A stretch of DNA of 64,000 nucleotides from NCBI RefSeq assembly GCF_047971185.1, contig NZ_JBKDZH010000015.1:62001-126000 (forward strand). The letters run 5' to 3'. How positions within the stretch are numbered: position 1 is the stretch's first letter; each line of letters opens with the position of its first letter. The notes below the pieces were generated by a model, which searched no databases, was not told the origin of the DNA, and saw only the letters and a list, made by a program, of their open reading frames with translations. The DNA comes from Kluyvera sp047971185 (GTDB lineage Bacteria > Pseudomonadota > Gammaproteobacteria > Enterobacterales > Enterobacteriaceae). Shown piece after piece: positions 24,113 to 33,209 of this stretch. Position numbers and translations under genes: made by a program.

Positions 24113-24588
24113 CTATCCTGCCGCTGCACGCCCGCCCGCAGCACGCGGAGCAGGTGACCGACTGGCTGTGGCAAGCCTTTGGCGGCGACGGCCTGCCGCG
24201 CGCGTTTTTTGCCAGCATCATCGAACACAGTCAGCGCCCCGATGCGCTGCCGCTCACCTTTATTGCCGTTGAGGGCGATAAGGTGGTGGGAACGGTGGGG
24301 CTGTGGCGCTGCGATTTAATCAGCCGTCAGGATCTGTGGCCGCGGCTGGCGGCGCTGTACGTCACCCCAGAGGCGCGCGGCCATGGCCTGGCGGGCCAGC
24401 TTCAGCGGCACGTTATGGCCTTCGCCGCCCGGCAGGGGTTTACGCAGCTGCACCTCTATTCGGCCTGTCGGGATTTTTACGAACGCTTTGGCTGGCAGTA
24501 TATCGGCGATGCCCTGGATTACCCGGACACCACCGTCCATCTTTATCGTTACGATTTAACCTCTTCCGCCGGTACGCTCACCGAGTGA
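24109..24588 (+). CDS. GNAT-family N-acetyltransferase
   Basis: Protein of 159 residues with a GTG start overlapping the stop codon of the GntR gene, so translation is coupled. The acetyl-CoA motif A region reads LAALYVTPEARGHGLAGQLQRHV (about residues 82-104), with the R/Q-x-x-G-x-G/A core as RGHGLAG. A late FYERFGWQYIG is typical of motif B. The substrate is unknown. Its 3' end overlaps galR on the other strand by 40 bases. Confidence 0.8.
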   Translation: MTILPLHARPQHAEQVTDWLWQAFGGDGLPRAFFASIIEHSQRPDALPLTFIAVEGDKVVGTVGLWRCDLISRQDLWPRLAALYVTPEARGHGLAGQLQRHVMAFAARQGFTQLHLYSACRDFYERFGWQYIGDALDYPDTTVHLYRYDLTSSAGTLTE

Positions 24589-25565
24589 CGGCGCACCAGC
24601 GTCGGGCTGAACAGGTGGGTGATATCCGGCAGCGGCTGGTTGTCGGCCAGCGCCAGCGCCAGCTCGGCGGCCTGGGTAGCCATGGTGACAATCGGGTAGC
24701 GGATGGTCGTTAAGCGTGGGCGCACGTAGCGCGAAACCAGCACGTCATCGAAACCAATCAGCGAAATAGCCTGTGGCACTTCAATGCCGTTATCGTTCAG
24801 CACGCCCATCGCCCCCGCCGCCATCGAGTCGTTGTAGCAGGCCACGGCGGTGAACTGTTTACCGCGGCCGAGCAGTTCGGTCATCGCCAGCTCGCCGCCG
24901 CTCTCATCCGGCTCGGCGAAGGTGACCAGCCGGTCGTTGCACGGCAGACCGTGCTCTTTCAGCGCGTCGTAATAGCCCGCCAGGCGGTCTTCCGCATCCG
25001 AAATGGCGTGGTTAGAGCAGATATAGGCAATCCGCGTATGCCCTTGCTGAATCAGATGGCGGGTTGCCAGCCAGGCACCGTAACGGTCATCCAGCGCCAC
25101 GCAGCGTTTTTCAAAACCGGGCAGAATGCGGTTGATCAGCACCATACCGGGGATCTGCTTCATTAAATCTGCCAGTTCCGCATCGGGAATCAGCTTGGCA
25201 TGCACTACCAGCGCCGCGCAGCGGTGGCGAATCAACTGCTCGATGGCCTGGCGTTCTTTCATTTCATTATGGTAGCCGTTGCCAATCAGCAAAAAGTTGC
25301 CGGTGTGGTAAGCGACCTGCTCCACGGCTTTAACCATGGCGCCAAAAAAGGGATCGGACACGTCGCCAACGACCAGGCCGACGGTCTCCGTCGACTGCTG
25401 CGCCAGCGCGCGGGCGTTAGCGTTCGGATGGTAGTTGAGGGTCTCCATGGCGGAGTTAACGGCCTGACGCGAGGCATCGCTGGCTTTTGGAGAGTTGTTG
25501 ATGACGCGGGAAACGGTGGCGACAGAGACGCCTGCCATCCGGGCCACATCTTTAATTGTCGCCAT
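24549..25565 (-). CDS. galR: Galactose operon repressor
   Basis: LacI/GalR regulator of 338 residues from the ATG at 25565; E. coli GalR has 343. The helix-turn-helix MATIKDVARMAGVSVATVSR matches GalR exactly in style, and the sensor core has GLVVGDVSDPFFGAMVKAVEQ. It represses gal genes in the absence of galactose. Location before omrB-omrA-aas is as in E. coli, which supports orthology. Frames reaching further upstream lack a start with ribosome-binding site. Confidence 0.93.
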   Translation of the reverse strand: MATIKDVARMAGVSVATVSRVINNSPKASDASRQAVNSAMETLNYHPNANARALAQQSTETVGLVVGDVSDPFFGAMVKAVEQVAYHTGNFLLIGNGYHNEMKERQAIEQLIRHRCAALVVHAKLIPDAELADLMKQIPGMVLINRILPGFEKRCVALDDRYGAWLATRHLIQQGHTRIAYICSNHAISDAEDRLAGYYDALKEHGLPCNDRLVTFAEPDESGGELAMTELLGRGKQFTAVACYNDSMAAGAMGVLNDNGIEVPQAISLIGFDDVLVSRYVRPRLTTIRYPIVTMATQAAELALALADNQPLPDITHLFSPTLVRRHSVSVPAEEVKS

Positions 25566-25813
25566 AATATGCCTTAAAGAAGATTCGATGGGTAAACGCT
25601 TACACCATAACAGTGTTACGGAAATCCCGGTGCGATTCAAGGCTGACTCTGTGGCGGACGGCACAATATTGATGCGCCCGTGCCCCTTTGTGGCAGCGTT
25701 ACCCCGTTCTTTTGCAACCAAACGGGAACATTCAAACGTTTGCTTACACTTTGCGAAACGCTGTTGCGAATGTCTGCTGGAGAACGCGTTACGCGAGTTG
25801 CTAATCTGGCTAT

Positions 25814-25896
25814 CCCAGAGGTATTGATAGGTGAAGTCGCCCCACAAGGTTGACCACTTGATTACACCAACCTGCGCAGATGCGCAGGTTTTTTTT
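25814..25896 (+). ncRNA. omrB: OmrB small RNA
   Basis: The 5' end CCCAGAGGTATTGATAGGTG is the shared seed of OmrA/OmrB, used with Hfq to pair near the start of mRNAs for outer-membrane and regulatory proteins (ompT, cirA, fecA, csgD, ompR in E. coli). The 3' end is the terminator hairpin CCTGCGCAGATGCGCAGG plus T tract. The middle differs from OmrA, as in E. coli. Position between galR and omrA fits. Transcription in E. coli is activated by OmpR. Confidence 0.95.
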
Positions 25897-26010
25897 GCCT
25901 GACGTTAACCTGTTACAGTTCCCCATAATCGCAATACCTCGTTGCATTTCCGCTCATTCTCTTGCGCTTTTAGGCTGGCTGCCCACCGGCGGCGGGGAGA
26001 CAATAACGGT

Positions 26011-26099
26011 CCCAGAGGTATTGATTGGTGAATGTTTCAAAGTACGCTTTGCGTACGCATCACTTACACCGACCTGCGCAGAAGCGCAGGTTTTTTTTT
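26011..26099 (+). ncRNA. omrA: OmrA small RNA
   Basis: It begins CCCAGAGGTATTGATTGGTG and ends with CCTGCGCAGAAGCGCAGG and nine T. The internal hairpin AGTACGCTTTGCGTAC is the counterpart of the E. coli GTACGCTCTTCGTAC stem. It is a tandem sister of OmrB with nearly identical ends and a different centre. Confidence 0.95.
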
Positions 26100-26182
26100 G
26101 CCTCAATCCGCCCGTCTGCTGCTTTTCCTCAGTTTTCTCGTGTACCCTTTGCAAAGACAAAACTACGGCAAAAGGAGTTGGT

Positions 26183-28342
26183 ATGCTTCTCTGTTTCTTC
26201 CGACAGCTTTTCAGGGTGTTATTCAGGGTACGGATGACCGGTAGCACCGAGGCGCTCAGCCAGCCCAAAGTGCTGATTACGCCCAACCACGTCTCGTTTA
26301 TCGACGGCATTCTGCTGGCGCTGTTTCTCCCGGTTCGTCCGGTTTTCGCCGTCTACACCTCAATTTCGCAAAAATGGTTTATGCGCTGGCTGGCGCCGAT
26401 CATCGATTTTGTGCCGCTCGACCCGACAAAACCTATGTCTATCAAACATCTGGTGCGCCTGATTGAACAGGGCCGCCCGGTGGTGATTTTCCCGGAAGGG
26501 CGCATTTCGGTTTCCGGTTCACTTATGAAAATCTACGACGGCGCGGCCTTTGTGGCGGCGAAGTCCGGGGCGACGATTATTCCGGTGCGCATTGAAGGGG
26601 CCGAGCTGAGCTATTTCAGCCGCCTGAAAGGGCTGGTGAAGCGCCGCCTGTTCCCGCGCATTCAACTGCACCTGCTGCCGCCGACCACGCTGCCAATGCC
26701 GGAAGCGCCGCGCGCCCGCGAGCGTCGTCGTATCGCCGGTGAAATGCTGCATCAGATTATGATGGAAGCCCGCATGGCAGTCCGCCCGCGCGAAACGCTG
26801 TACGAATCGCTGCTGACGGCCATGCACCGTTACGGCGAGAAAAAACCGTGCGTGGAAGACATCAACTTCCAGCCGGACAGCTACCGTAAGCTGCTGACCA
26901 AAACGCTGTTTGTCGCGCGTATCCTCGAAAAATACAGCCGGAAGGGCGAAAAGATCGGTCTGATGCTGCCCAACGCCGGTATCAGCGCGGCGGTGATCTT
27001 CGGCGCTATCGCCCGGGGGCGTATTCCGGCGATGATGAACTATACCGCCGGGGTGAAGGGGCTATCGAGCGCCATTACCGCCGCGCAAATTGGCACGATT
27101 TTCACCTCCCGCACCTTCCTGGATAAAGGCAAACTCTGGCACCTGACCGAGCAGCTCCCCCTGGTGCGCTGGGTATTCCTTGAAGATTTAAAAGGCGACG
27201 TGACCCCCGTCGATAAGCTGTGGATCTTCTCCCGCGTGCTGATGCCGCGCCTGGCGCAGGTGGCGCAGAAGCCGGAAGACCCGGCGATCATCCTGTTTAC
27301 CTCCGGTTCGGAAGGCCATCCGAAAGGGGTGGTACACAGCCATAAAAGTATTCTGGCCAACGTCGAGCAGATTAAAACCATCGCCGACTTTACCGCTAAC
27401 GACCGCTTTATGTCGGCGCTACCGCTGTTCCATTCGTTTGGCCTGACGGTCGGGCTGTTCACGCCGCTGCTGACCGGCGCGGAAGTCTTCCTCTATCCCA
27501 GCCCGCTGCACTACCGCATGGTGCCGGAGCTGGTGTATGACCGTAACTGTACCGTGCTGTTCGGCACCTCAACGTTTTTAGGCCACTACGCGCGATTCGC
27601 CAACCCGTACGATTTCTATCGTCTACGCTACGTCGTGGCCGGGGCGGAAAAGCTGCAGCAGAGCACTAAAGAACTGTGGCAGGACAAGTTTGGCCTGCGC
27701 ATTCTGGAAGGTTACGGCGTGACCGAATGCGCGCCGGTGGTCTCGATTAACGTGCCGATGGCGGCGAAGCCGGGCACGGTAGGGCGCATTCTGCCGGGTA
27801 TGGACGCGAGGCTGCTGGCCGTGCCGGGCATTGAAGAGGGCGGTCGCCTGCAGGTGAAAGGGCCGAACGTGATGTGCGGCTACCTGCGCGTTGAAAACCC
27901 CGGCGTGCTGGAAGCGCCGACGGCGGAGAACCCGCACGGCGAGCTGGAAACCGGCTGGTACGACACCGGTGATATCGTCGCTTTTGATGCGCAGGGCTAC
28001 GTGCAGATTCAGGGGCGTGCGAAGCGCTTTGCCAAAATTGCCGGGGAGATGGTCTCGCTGGAAACGGTTGAACAGCTGGCGCTGGGCGTATCGCCTGAGA
28101 AGATGCACGCCACGGCGGTGAAAACCGACGCCAGCAAAGGCGAGGCGCTGGTACTGTTTACCACCGATAATGAACTGACCCGCGACAAGCTGTTGCAGCA
28201 TGCGCGGGCCCATGGCGTACCGGAGCTGGCGGTGCCTCGCGACATTCGCTGGCTGAAACAGCTGCCGCTGCTCGGCAGCGGTAAACCGGATTTCGTCACC
28301 CTTAAGAGTATGGTTGCAGAGACGGAACAGCCACATGAGTGA
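26183..28342 (+). CDS. aas: 2-acylglycerophosphoethanolamine acyltransferase / acyl-ACP synthetase
   Basis: Bifunctional inner-membrane enzyme of 719 residues, identical in length to E. coli Aas. The N-terminal acyltransferase domain has the HX4D motif NHVSFID (His36, Asp41) and FPEGRIS. The C-terminal adenylation domain has TSGSEGHPKG and EGYGVTECAPVV. It re-acylates lysophosphatidylethanolamine left after lipoprotein acylation. The ATG at 26183 follows AAAGGAG. It overlaps lplT by eight bases, so the two are translationally coupled. Confidence 0.96.
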   Translation: MLLCFFRQLFRVLFRVRMTGSTEALSQPKVLITPNHVSFIDGILLALFLPVRPVFAVYTSISQKWFMRWLAPIIDFVPLDPTKPMSIKHLVRLIEQGRPVVIFPEGRISVSGSLMKIYDGAAFVAAKSGATIIPVRIEGAELSYFSRLKGLVKRRLFPRIQLHLLPPTTLPMPEAPRARERRRIAGEMLHQIMMEARMAVRPRETLYESLLTAMHRYGEKKPCVEDINFQPDSYRKLLTKTLFVARILEKYSRKGEKIGLMLPNAGISAAVIFGAIARGRIPAMMNYTAGVKGLSSAITAAQIGTIFTSRTFLDKGKLWHLTEQLPLVRWVFLEDLKGDVTPVDKLWIFSRVLMPRLAQVAQKPEDPAIILFTSGSEGHPKGVVHSHKSILANVEQIKTIADFTANDRFMSALPLFHSFGLTVGLFTPLLTGAEVFLYPSPLHYRMVPELVYDRNCTVLFGTSTFLGHYARFANPYDFYRLRYVVAGAEKLQQSTKELWQDKFGLRILEGYGVTECAPVVSINVPMAAKPGTVGRILPGMDARLLAVPGIEEGGRLQVKGPNVMCGYLRVENPGVLEAPTAENPHGELETGWYDTGDIVAFDAQGYVQIQGRAKRFAKIAGEMVSLETVEQLALGVSPEKMHATAVKTDASKGEALVLFTTDNELTRDKLLQHARAHGVPELAVPRDIRWLKQLPLLGSGKPDFVTLKSMVAETEQPHE

Positions 28343-29528
28343 GTCAGTACACACTAACACCTCTATCTGGTCGAAGGGGATGATGGCGGTAATTGCCGCC
28401 CAGTTCCTCTCGGCCTTCGGCGACAACGCGCTGCTGTTTGCCACGCTGGCGCTGATGAAGCAGCAGTTCTACCCCGACTGGAGCCAGCCGGTGCTGCAGA
28501 TGGTGTTTGTGGGCGCTTACATTGTTTTTGCGCCGTTCGTCGGCCAGGTGGCGGACAGCTTCGGTAAAGGCCGGGTGATGATGTTTGCCAACGGTCTGAA
28601 GCTGCTCGGCGCGGCGACGATCTGTGTGGGGCTGAATCCGTTTATCGGCTATACGCTGGTGGGTATCGGCGCGGCGGCCTACTCGCCGGCGAAGTACGGC
28701 ATTCTTGGGGAGATCACCACCGGCGATAAGCTGGTGAAGGCCAACGGCCTGATGGAAGCGTCGACCATTGCCGCGATTCTGATCGGCTCGGTCGCGGGCG
28801 GCGTGATGGCCGACTGGAGCGTGGTCGGCGCGCTGGTGCTCTGCGCGCTGGTCTACGGCGGCGCGGTGGTGGCGAATATCTTTATTCCGAAGCTGCCGGC
28901 GGCGCGTCCGGGCCAGTCCTGGCGATTCCGCCCGATGACCTACAGCTTCTTCAACGCCTGCAGGGTGCTGTGGCATAACGGCGAAACCCGCTTCTCACTG
29001 CTTGGCACCAGCCTGTTCTGGGGCGCGGGCGTGACGCTGCGTTTCCTGCTGGTGCTGTGGGTGCCGGTGGCGCTGGGCCTTAACGATAACGCCACGCCGA
29101 CCTACCTGAACGCGATGGTGGCGGTGGGTATTGTGGTCGGTGCCGGGGCGGCAGCGAAGCTGGTGACGCTGGAAACGGCGGCGCGCTGCATGCCTGCCGG
29201 GGTGCTGATTGGCGTGGTGGTGGCGGTTTTCGCCCTGCAAAGCGCCATTCTCCCGGCCTATGTACTGCTGTTGATTATTGGTATCTGCGGCGGCTTCTTT
29301 ATCGTGCCGCTGAATGCGCTGTTGCAGGATCGCGGTAAGCACACCGTGGGCTCGGGCAACGCGATTGCGGTGCAAAACCTCGGTGAAAACAGCGCCATGC
29401 TGCTGATGCTGGGGCTGTACTCGCTGGCGGTGGCGGTGAATATTCCGGTGGTGGGCGTCGGCGTGGGCTTCGGCGTGCTGTTTGCGCTGGCGATTATCGT
29501 GCTGTGGCTGTGGGGTAAGCGCCGCTGA
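28335..29528 (+). CDS. lplT: Lysophospholipid transporter
   Basis: Major facilitator protein of 397 residues with 12 predicted helices, starting MSESVHTNTSIWSKGMMAV. It flips lysophospholipids from the outer to the inner leaflet of the inner membrane and hands them to Aas. The gene overlaps the end of aas (ATGAGTGA). It is followed by a REP cluster. Confidence 0.95.
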   Translation: MSESVHTNTSIWSKGMMAVIAAQFLSAFGDNALLFATLALMKQQFYPDWSQPVLQMVFVGAYIVFAPFVGQVADSFGKGRVMMFANGLKLLGAATICVGLNPFIGYTLVGIGAAAYSPAKYGILGEITTGDKLVKANGLMEASTIAAILIGSVAGGVMADWSVVGALVLCALVYGGAVVANIFIPKLPAARPGQSWRFRPMTYSFFNACRVLWHNGETRFSLLGTSLFWGAGVTLRFLLVLWVPVALGLNDNATPTYLNAMVAVGIVVGAGAAAKLVTLETAARCMPAGVLIGVVVAVFALQSAILPAYVLLLIIGICGGFFIVPLNALLQDRGKHTVGSGNAIAVQNLGENSAMLLMLGLYSLAVAVNIPVVGVGVGFGVLFALAIIVLWLWGKRR

Positions 29529-29530
29529 TG

Positions 29531-29658
29531 TGAACCCGGCGGCGCTTACGCTTGGCCGGGCTACGGCTATTCATTGTAGGCCGGATAAGCGTAAGCGCCA
29601 TCAGGCACGATGCGGCACCTTGCCGGATGGCGGCGTAACCGCCTTATCTGGCCTACAT
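29531..29658. repeat. REP/BIME cluster between lplT and tas
   Basis: Three REP-like units in alternating orientation, with cores GGCGGCGCTTACGCTT, GATAAGCGTAAGCGCCATC and GCCGGATGGCGGCGTAACCG, lie between two convergent genes. Confidence 0.82.
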
Positions 29659-29662
29659 TATT

Positions 29663-30703
29663 TTACGGTGCCGGGTAGGTATAGACCTGATGCACCGCTT
29701 CAATCTCTGCTAACACCTCTTCGTTCAGCTCCAGATGCAGGCTTTCCACGTTAGTTTTCAGCTGCTCCAGGGTGGTTGCGCCCAATAGCGTGCTGGCGAC
29801 AAACGGCTGGCGGCGAACGAACGCCAGCGCCATCTGCGCCGGATCGAGGTTATGGCGTTTGGCAATCTCCACATAGGCGGCGACCGCCTTCTGCGTCTGC
29901 TCGCCGCTGTAGCGGGTAAAGCGGCTGAACAGCGTGTTGCGCGCCCCCGCCGGTTTGGCGCCGTTCAAGTACTTACCGGTGAGTGTGCCGAACGCCAGGC
30001 AGGAATAGGCCAGCAGCTCAACGCCTTCAAACTGGCTCACTTCGGAAAGCGCCACTTCGTAGCTGCGGTTAACCAGGCTGTACGGGTTCTGAATGGTGAC
30101 GATGCGCGGCAGGTCGTGTTTGTCCGCCAGGTGCAGATAGCGCATCACGCCAAACGCGGTTTCGTTAGAGACGCCGATATAGCGAATCTTACCGGCGCGC
30201 TGATACTCGGCGAGGGCCTCCAGCGTTTCCAGCAGCGTCACTACCGGCGCGGAGTCGGCCCAGGTGTAGCCCAGCTTGCCGAAGCAGTTGGTCGGGCGCT
30301 GCGGCCAGTGCACCTGGTAGAGATCGAGATAGTCGGTTTGCAGGCGCGTCAGGCTGTTGTGCAGCGCCTCGCGGATGTTTTTACGGTCCAGCGCCTGATT
30401 CGGGCGAATGGCGTTGTCATTGTTGCGTGACGGGCCGCTGACCTTCGAGGCGATAATCAGCTTTTCTCGGTTGCCGCGCTTCGCCAGCCAGTTGCCGACG
30501 TAGGTCTCGGTCAGGCCCTGGGTTTCTGGGCGCGGCGGCACGGGATACATCTCCGCGACGTCAATCAGGTTAATGCCCTGGCTCACGGCGTAATCGAGCT
30601 GTGCATGGGCGTCGGCTTCGCTGTTCTGTTCACCAAACGTCATTGTGCCAAGCCCAAGGGTGCTTATCTCAAGCGAGCTGTGGGGGATACGGTGGTACTG
30701 CAT
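29663..30703 (-). CDS. tas: Aldo-keto reductase Tas
   Basis: Aldo-keto reductase of 346 residues from the ATG at 30703 (MQYHRIPHSSLEISTLG), matching E. coli Tas in length. The catalytic tetrad region DVAEMYP (Asp, Tyr) and the following SKVSG lysine and VHWPQRP histidine are present. Tas was named for suppressing tyrosine auxotrophy in starved E. coli; its natural substrate is not settled. A start eight codons upstream is possible but lacks support. Confidence 0.93.
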   Translation of the reverse strand: MQYHRIPHSSLEISTLGLGTMTFGEQNSEADAHAQLDYAVSQGINLIDVAEMYPVPPRPETQGLTETYVGNWLAKRGNREKLIIASKVSGPSRNNDNAIRPNQALDRKNIREALHNSLTRLQTDYLDLYQVHWPQRPTNCFGKLGYTWADSAPVVTLLETLEALAEYQRAGKIRYIGVSNETAFGVMRYLHLADKHDLPRIVTIQNPYSLVNRSYEVALSEVSQFEGVELLAYSCLAFGTLTGKYLNGAKPAGARNTLFSRFTRYSGEQTQKAVAAYVEIAKRHNLDPAQMALAFVRRQPFVASTLLGATTLEQLKTNVESLHLELNEEVLAEIEAVHQVYTYPAP

Positions 30704-30796
30704 AAGCCGGCTTCCTTTTATCAACAACGTCGGGAAAGAGTCCCGACAAAGGAATATAAAAATGGCAGAGGGGAGGAAAAAGGGAAAGCAGAAAAT

Positions 30797-30826
30797 GAAA
30801 AAAGGCCAGCAAGCGGCTGACCTCTC
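30797..30826 (-). terminator. Intrinsic terminator after ygdR
   Basis: On the minus strand GGTCAGC-CGCTT-GCTGGCC is followed by six T, just past the ygdR stop. Confidence 0.82.
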
Positions 30827-30831
30827 TGTCT

Positions 30832-31050
30832 TTAGCGTTTGATAATCTGTGAGACGTCGTCGCGATTGATCTGCATTCTGTTGCCCTGCTGATCTTCGTA
30901 GCTGATAAGCCCGGTGTCGTCGTCGACTTCTGGTTTTCCGTCGGTGAGAATCATCCGGCCATCTTTGGTCGCCATGACGTAATCGCTGCTACAGCCGGAA
31001 ACTGCAAAGGCTAAACCTACTGCGGAAATCAATACTGCCCATTTTGTCAT
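30832..31050 (-). CDS. ygdR: Small lipoprotein YgdR (DUF903)
   Basis: Protein of 72 residues from the ATG at 31050, which follows GGGGATGAC and matches the E. coli start; starts two or five codons upstream are less likely. Residues 1-19 are a lipoprotein signal with lipobox VSGC, so the mature protein begins with a lipidated cysteine (CSSDYVMATKDG). The DUF903 core reads MILTDGKPEVDDDTG. Its function is unknown. Confidence 0.93.
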   Translation of the reverse strand: MTKWAVLISAVGLAFAVSGCSSDYVMATKDGRMILTDGKPEVDDDTGLISYEDQQGNRMQINRDDVSQIIKR

Positions 31051-31128
31051 TGTCATCCCCTTCATCGCCGCACTCTTTATAGTCTAGTAATAACCGACTT
31101 CAGGGCTAGCATAAAGCAGGAAAATCTT

Positions 31129-31163
31129 AAAAAAATCAGACATGGCCCTCAAAAGAGGGCCAT
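31129..31163 (-). terminator. Probable terminator after ygdQ
   Basis: On the minus strand ATGGCCCTC-TTTT-GAGGGCCAT is a perfect stem; seven T follow after GTCTGA, so the T tract is slightly displaced. Confidence 0.7.
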
Positions 31164-31173
31164 AGACGACAGA

Positions 31174-31887
31174 TTAGAGCGGATTTTTTTTGTTTCTCAG
31201 CAGATTGAGGCTTTCCACCGCAATCGAGAAGAACATGGCAAAGTAAATGTAGCCTTTTGGTACGTGCACGTCGAAGCTCTCGAGGATCAGCGTAAAGCCG
31301 ACCAGAATCAGGAACGACAGCGCCAGCATTTTCACCGACGGGTGGCGATCGACAAACTCGCCGATCGAGCGCGCGGCAAACATCATCACGCCCACCGCAA
31401 TCACCACCGCCGCCATCATGATAAACAGATGGTCAGAGAGGCCCACGGCGGTAATGACCGAGTCGAGGCTGAAGATTATATCCAGCAGCATAATCTGCAC
31501 GATGGCGCCGAGGAACGAATGCACGTTCGTTTTCAGGCCTTCTTCATCGCCTTCAATCGACTCGTGGATCTCTTTACTGGCTTTCCAGATAAGGAACAGC
31601 CCGCCCAGCAGCAGGATAATATCGCGCAGCGAGATGGCCTGATCGAACACGGTGAACAGCGGGTTGGTGAGCTTCACCACCCAGGCGATGGAGGCCAGCA
31701 GCCCCAGACGCATCACCATTGCCCCCATCAGCCCTAAACGACGGGCGTGGGCACGCTGTGCGGTGGGAAGTTTCGCCACAACCAGAGAGAGAAAAATAAT
31801 ATTATCGATCCCCAGAACGATCTCCAGCAGCGTCAGCGTACCAAGCGCAAGCCAGGCGTTAGGGTCGGTGATCCATGCAAATAACAT
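31174..31887 (-). CDS. ygdQ: TerC-family inner-membrane protein YgdQ
   Basis: Protein of 237 residues with seven predicted helices. The TerC signature is clear: LEIVLGIDNIIFLS (residues about 20-33) and the repeat LLDIIFSLDSVITAVG with the paired acidic residues thought to bind metal. It ends in the cytoplasmic LNLLRNKK. TerC relatives are linked to metal homeostasis and protein secretion; the role of YgdQ itself is not established. Confidence 0.92.
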   Translation of the reverse strand: MLFAWITDPNAWLALGTLTLLEIVLGIDNIIFLSLVVAKLPTAQRAHARRLGLMGAMVMRLGLLASIAWVVKLTNPLFTVFDQAISLRDIILLLGGLFLIWKASKEIHESIEGDEEGLKTNVHSFLGAIVQIMLLDIIFSLDSVITAVGLSDHLFIMMAAVVIAVGVMMFAARSIGEFVDRHPSVKMLALSFLILVGFTLILESFDVHVPKGYIYFAMFFSIAVESLNLLRNKKNPL

Positions 31888-32007
31888 TAGATAAGTCCTG
31901 CCAAAAAAAGCGAAAACGTCAATAGGTATACTTTGTTGATGCGGTGGGGCAGTCCTGCCGCCAGCCGCACGAGGAGTATAATCCCGCTGCGCGGCAGGAC
32001 AAAAAAA

Positions 32008-32703
32008 TTAATGCGCTTGCAGCATAAAGTGGCGCGCCAGCAGGGCGGCGGTGAAGTTCTTCTTGAGATAAAAACCGCGCGGCAGCGTCATAATCGGTTC
32101 ACCGCGCGCGCCGATAGCCTCGGTTAACGCTTTACTATTGGCCGCCTTCGGCCGTAGCTGTAGCACTTCGCCGTGGCGAGCGGTAATGCGCTCGACCTGG
32201 CCCAGCACGATCAGATCCATCAGTTCTTCCCAGTCCATCTGAAGCTGATGCTCTTCTTCCGGACTCGGCGTCCACAGCAGCGGCGCACCAACGCGGCGTT
32301 CGGCAAGCGGGATGGCGCGCTCTCCTTCAACCGGGATCCACAACACCCGCTTGAGCTTGTGGCGCACATGGCTGTTCTCCCAGGTGACGCCCGAATTCCC
32401 GGTGAGCGGCGCAACGCAGACGAAGGTGGTCTCTAGCGGCCGCCCCTGGCGGTCAATGGGGATGGTTTTCAGCTCGACCCCCAGCGCGGCGAAATCCTGC
32501 TCCGGCTTGCTGCCGGCGCTGGCGCCGAGCCAAATCTCCAGCAGCAGGCCAATCCAGCCTTTATCGCGCTTCAAATCCTTCGGTGCGACGATACCCGCCA
32601 TCGCCGCCAGTTCGCCCAGCGAATAGCCCGCCAGACGCTGGGCCTGCGCGAGCAGTTCGGCCTGGGTTTTCGGCGATTCCGGGAGCGGGGCGAGCGTAGA
32701 CAT
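32008..32703 (-). CDS. mutH: DNA mismatch repair endonuclease MutH
   Basis: Methyl-directed mismatch repair nicking enzyme of 231 residues, close to E. coli length. It cuts the unmethylated strand at hemimethylated GATC sites when activated by MutS-MutL. The catalytic set Glu56, Asp70, Glu77 and Lys79 (LLEIWLG, PEQDF, VELKT) is intact and in register with E. coli. It lies downstream of a region with several DnaA boxes. Confidence 0.96.
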   Translation of the reverse strand: MSTLAPLPESPKTQAELLAQAQRLAGYSLGELAAMAGIVAPKDLKRDKGWIGLLLEIWLGASAGSKPEQDFAALGVELKTIPIDRQGRPLETTFVCVAPLTGNSGVTWENSHVRHKLKRVLWIPVEGERAIPLAERRVGAPLLWTPSPEEEHQLQMDWEELMDLIVLGQVERITARHGEVLQLRPKAANSKALTEAIGARGEPIMTLPRGFYLKKNFTAALLARHFMLQAH

Positions 32704-32748
32704 GATAAAGCGCCTTGTGGTGAAAAAATGAACGACAATTGTACCGGG

Positions 32749-32757
32749 TGTGGATAG
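32749..32757 (-). promoter_or_regulatory. DnaA box, one mismatch
   Basis: TGTGGATAG, minus-strand CTATCCACA, close to the mutH start. Confidence 0.65.
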
Positions 32758-32893
32758 AGTTTAACTTTTTCTGGGTAAATATACCAACGTGATGATTATC
32801 ATGGGTTTTTTAAGATTTTTTTCGCCATAAAAACGCGAGGAAAAAAGGTTTTCCAAATCTGGTCACTGACAATGAACAGGATCTTACACCATG

Positions 32894-32902
32894 TTATCCA
32901 CA
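32894..32902 (+). promoter_or_regulatory. DnaA box, perfect
   Basis: TTATCCACA, the high-affinity consensus. Confidence 0.8.
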
Positions 32903-33012
32903 GAAAAATGGGATAACTGGGGAAAAGCCCCACTACTGTTTCAATTTACAGCCTTGACGTGCGACGAAAATCGAATTTTCGCACAAAAGATGTCTAAGAT
33001 GTTGGCACTATC

Positions 33013-33021
33013 TGTGGATAA
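33013..33021 (-). promoter_or_regulatory. DnaA box, perfect
   Basis: TGTGGATAA, minus-strand TTATCCACA. Confidence 0.8.
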
Positions 33022-33209
33022 AACCGACATTGTTCGATCTTTCATCAATTGGAGGATCGCCTATGTGATGATCATCACGTTATGCGCTAATGCATCAAGA
33101 TTAACGATAATAACTTAATGAAAAATAGCGTTTTACTGTGGGGCGGTTGCGTGCGATTATTCAGAGTACTCTGGGTTTTCCCTGGGTAATTCCGTACTTC
33201 TTCACAACT

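Larger units (their letters stand above)
25566..26182. other. Intergenic region galR-aas with two small RNAs
   Basis: A 617-base region. The first 240 bases are the galR leader and promoter side; the rest holds the OmrB and OmrA genes and the short aas leader. Open frames extending aas upstream through this region are not real. Confidence 0.8.
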
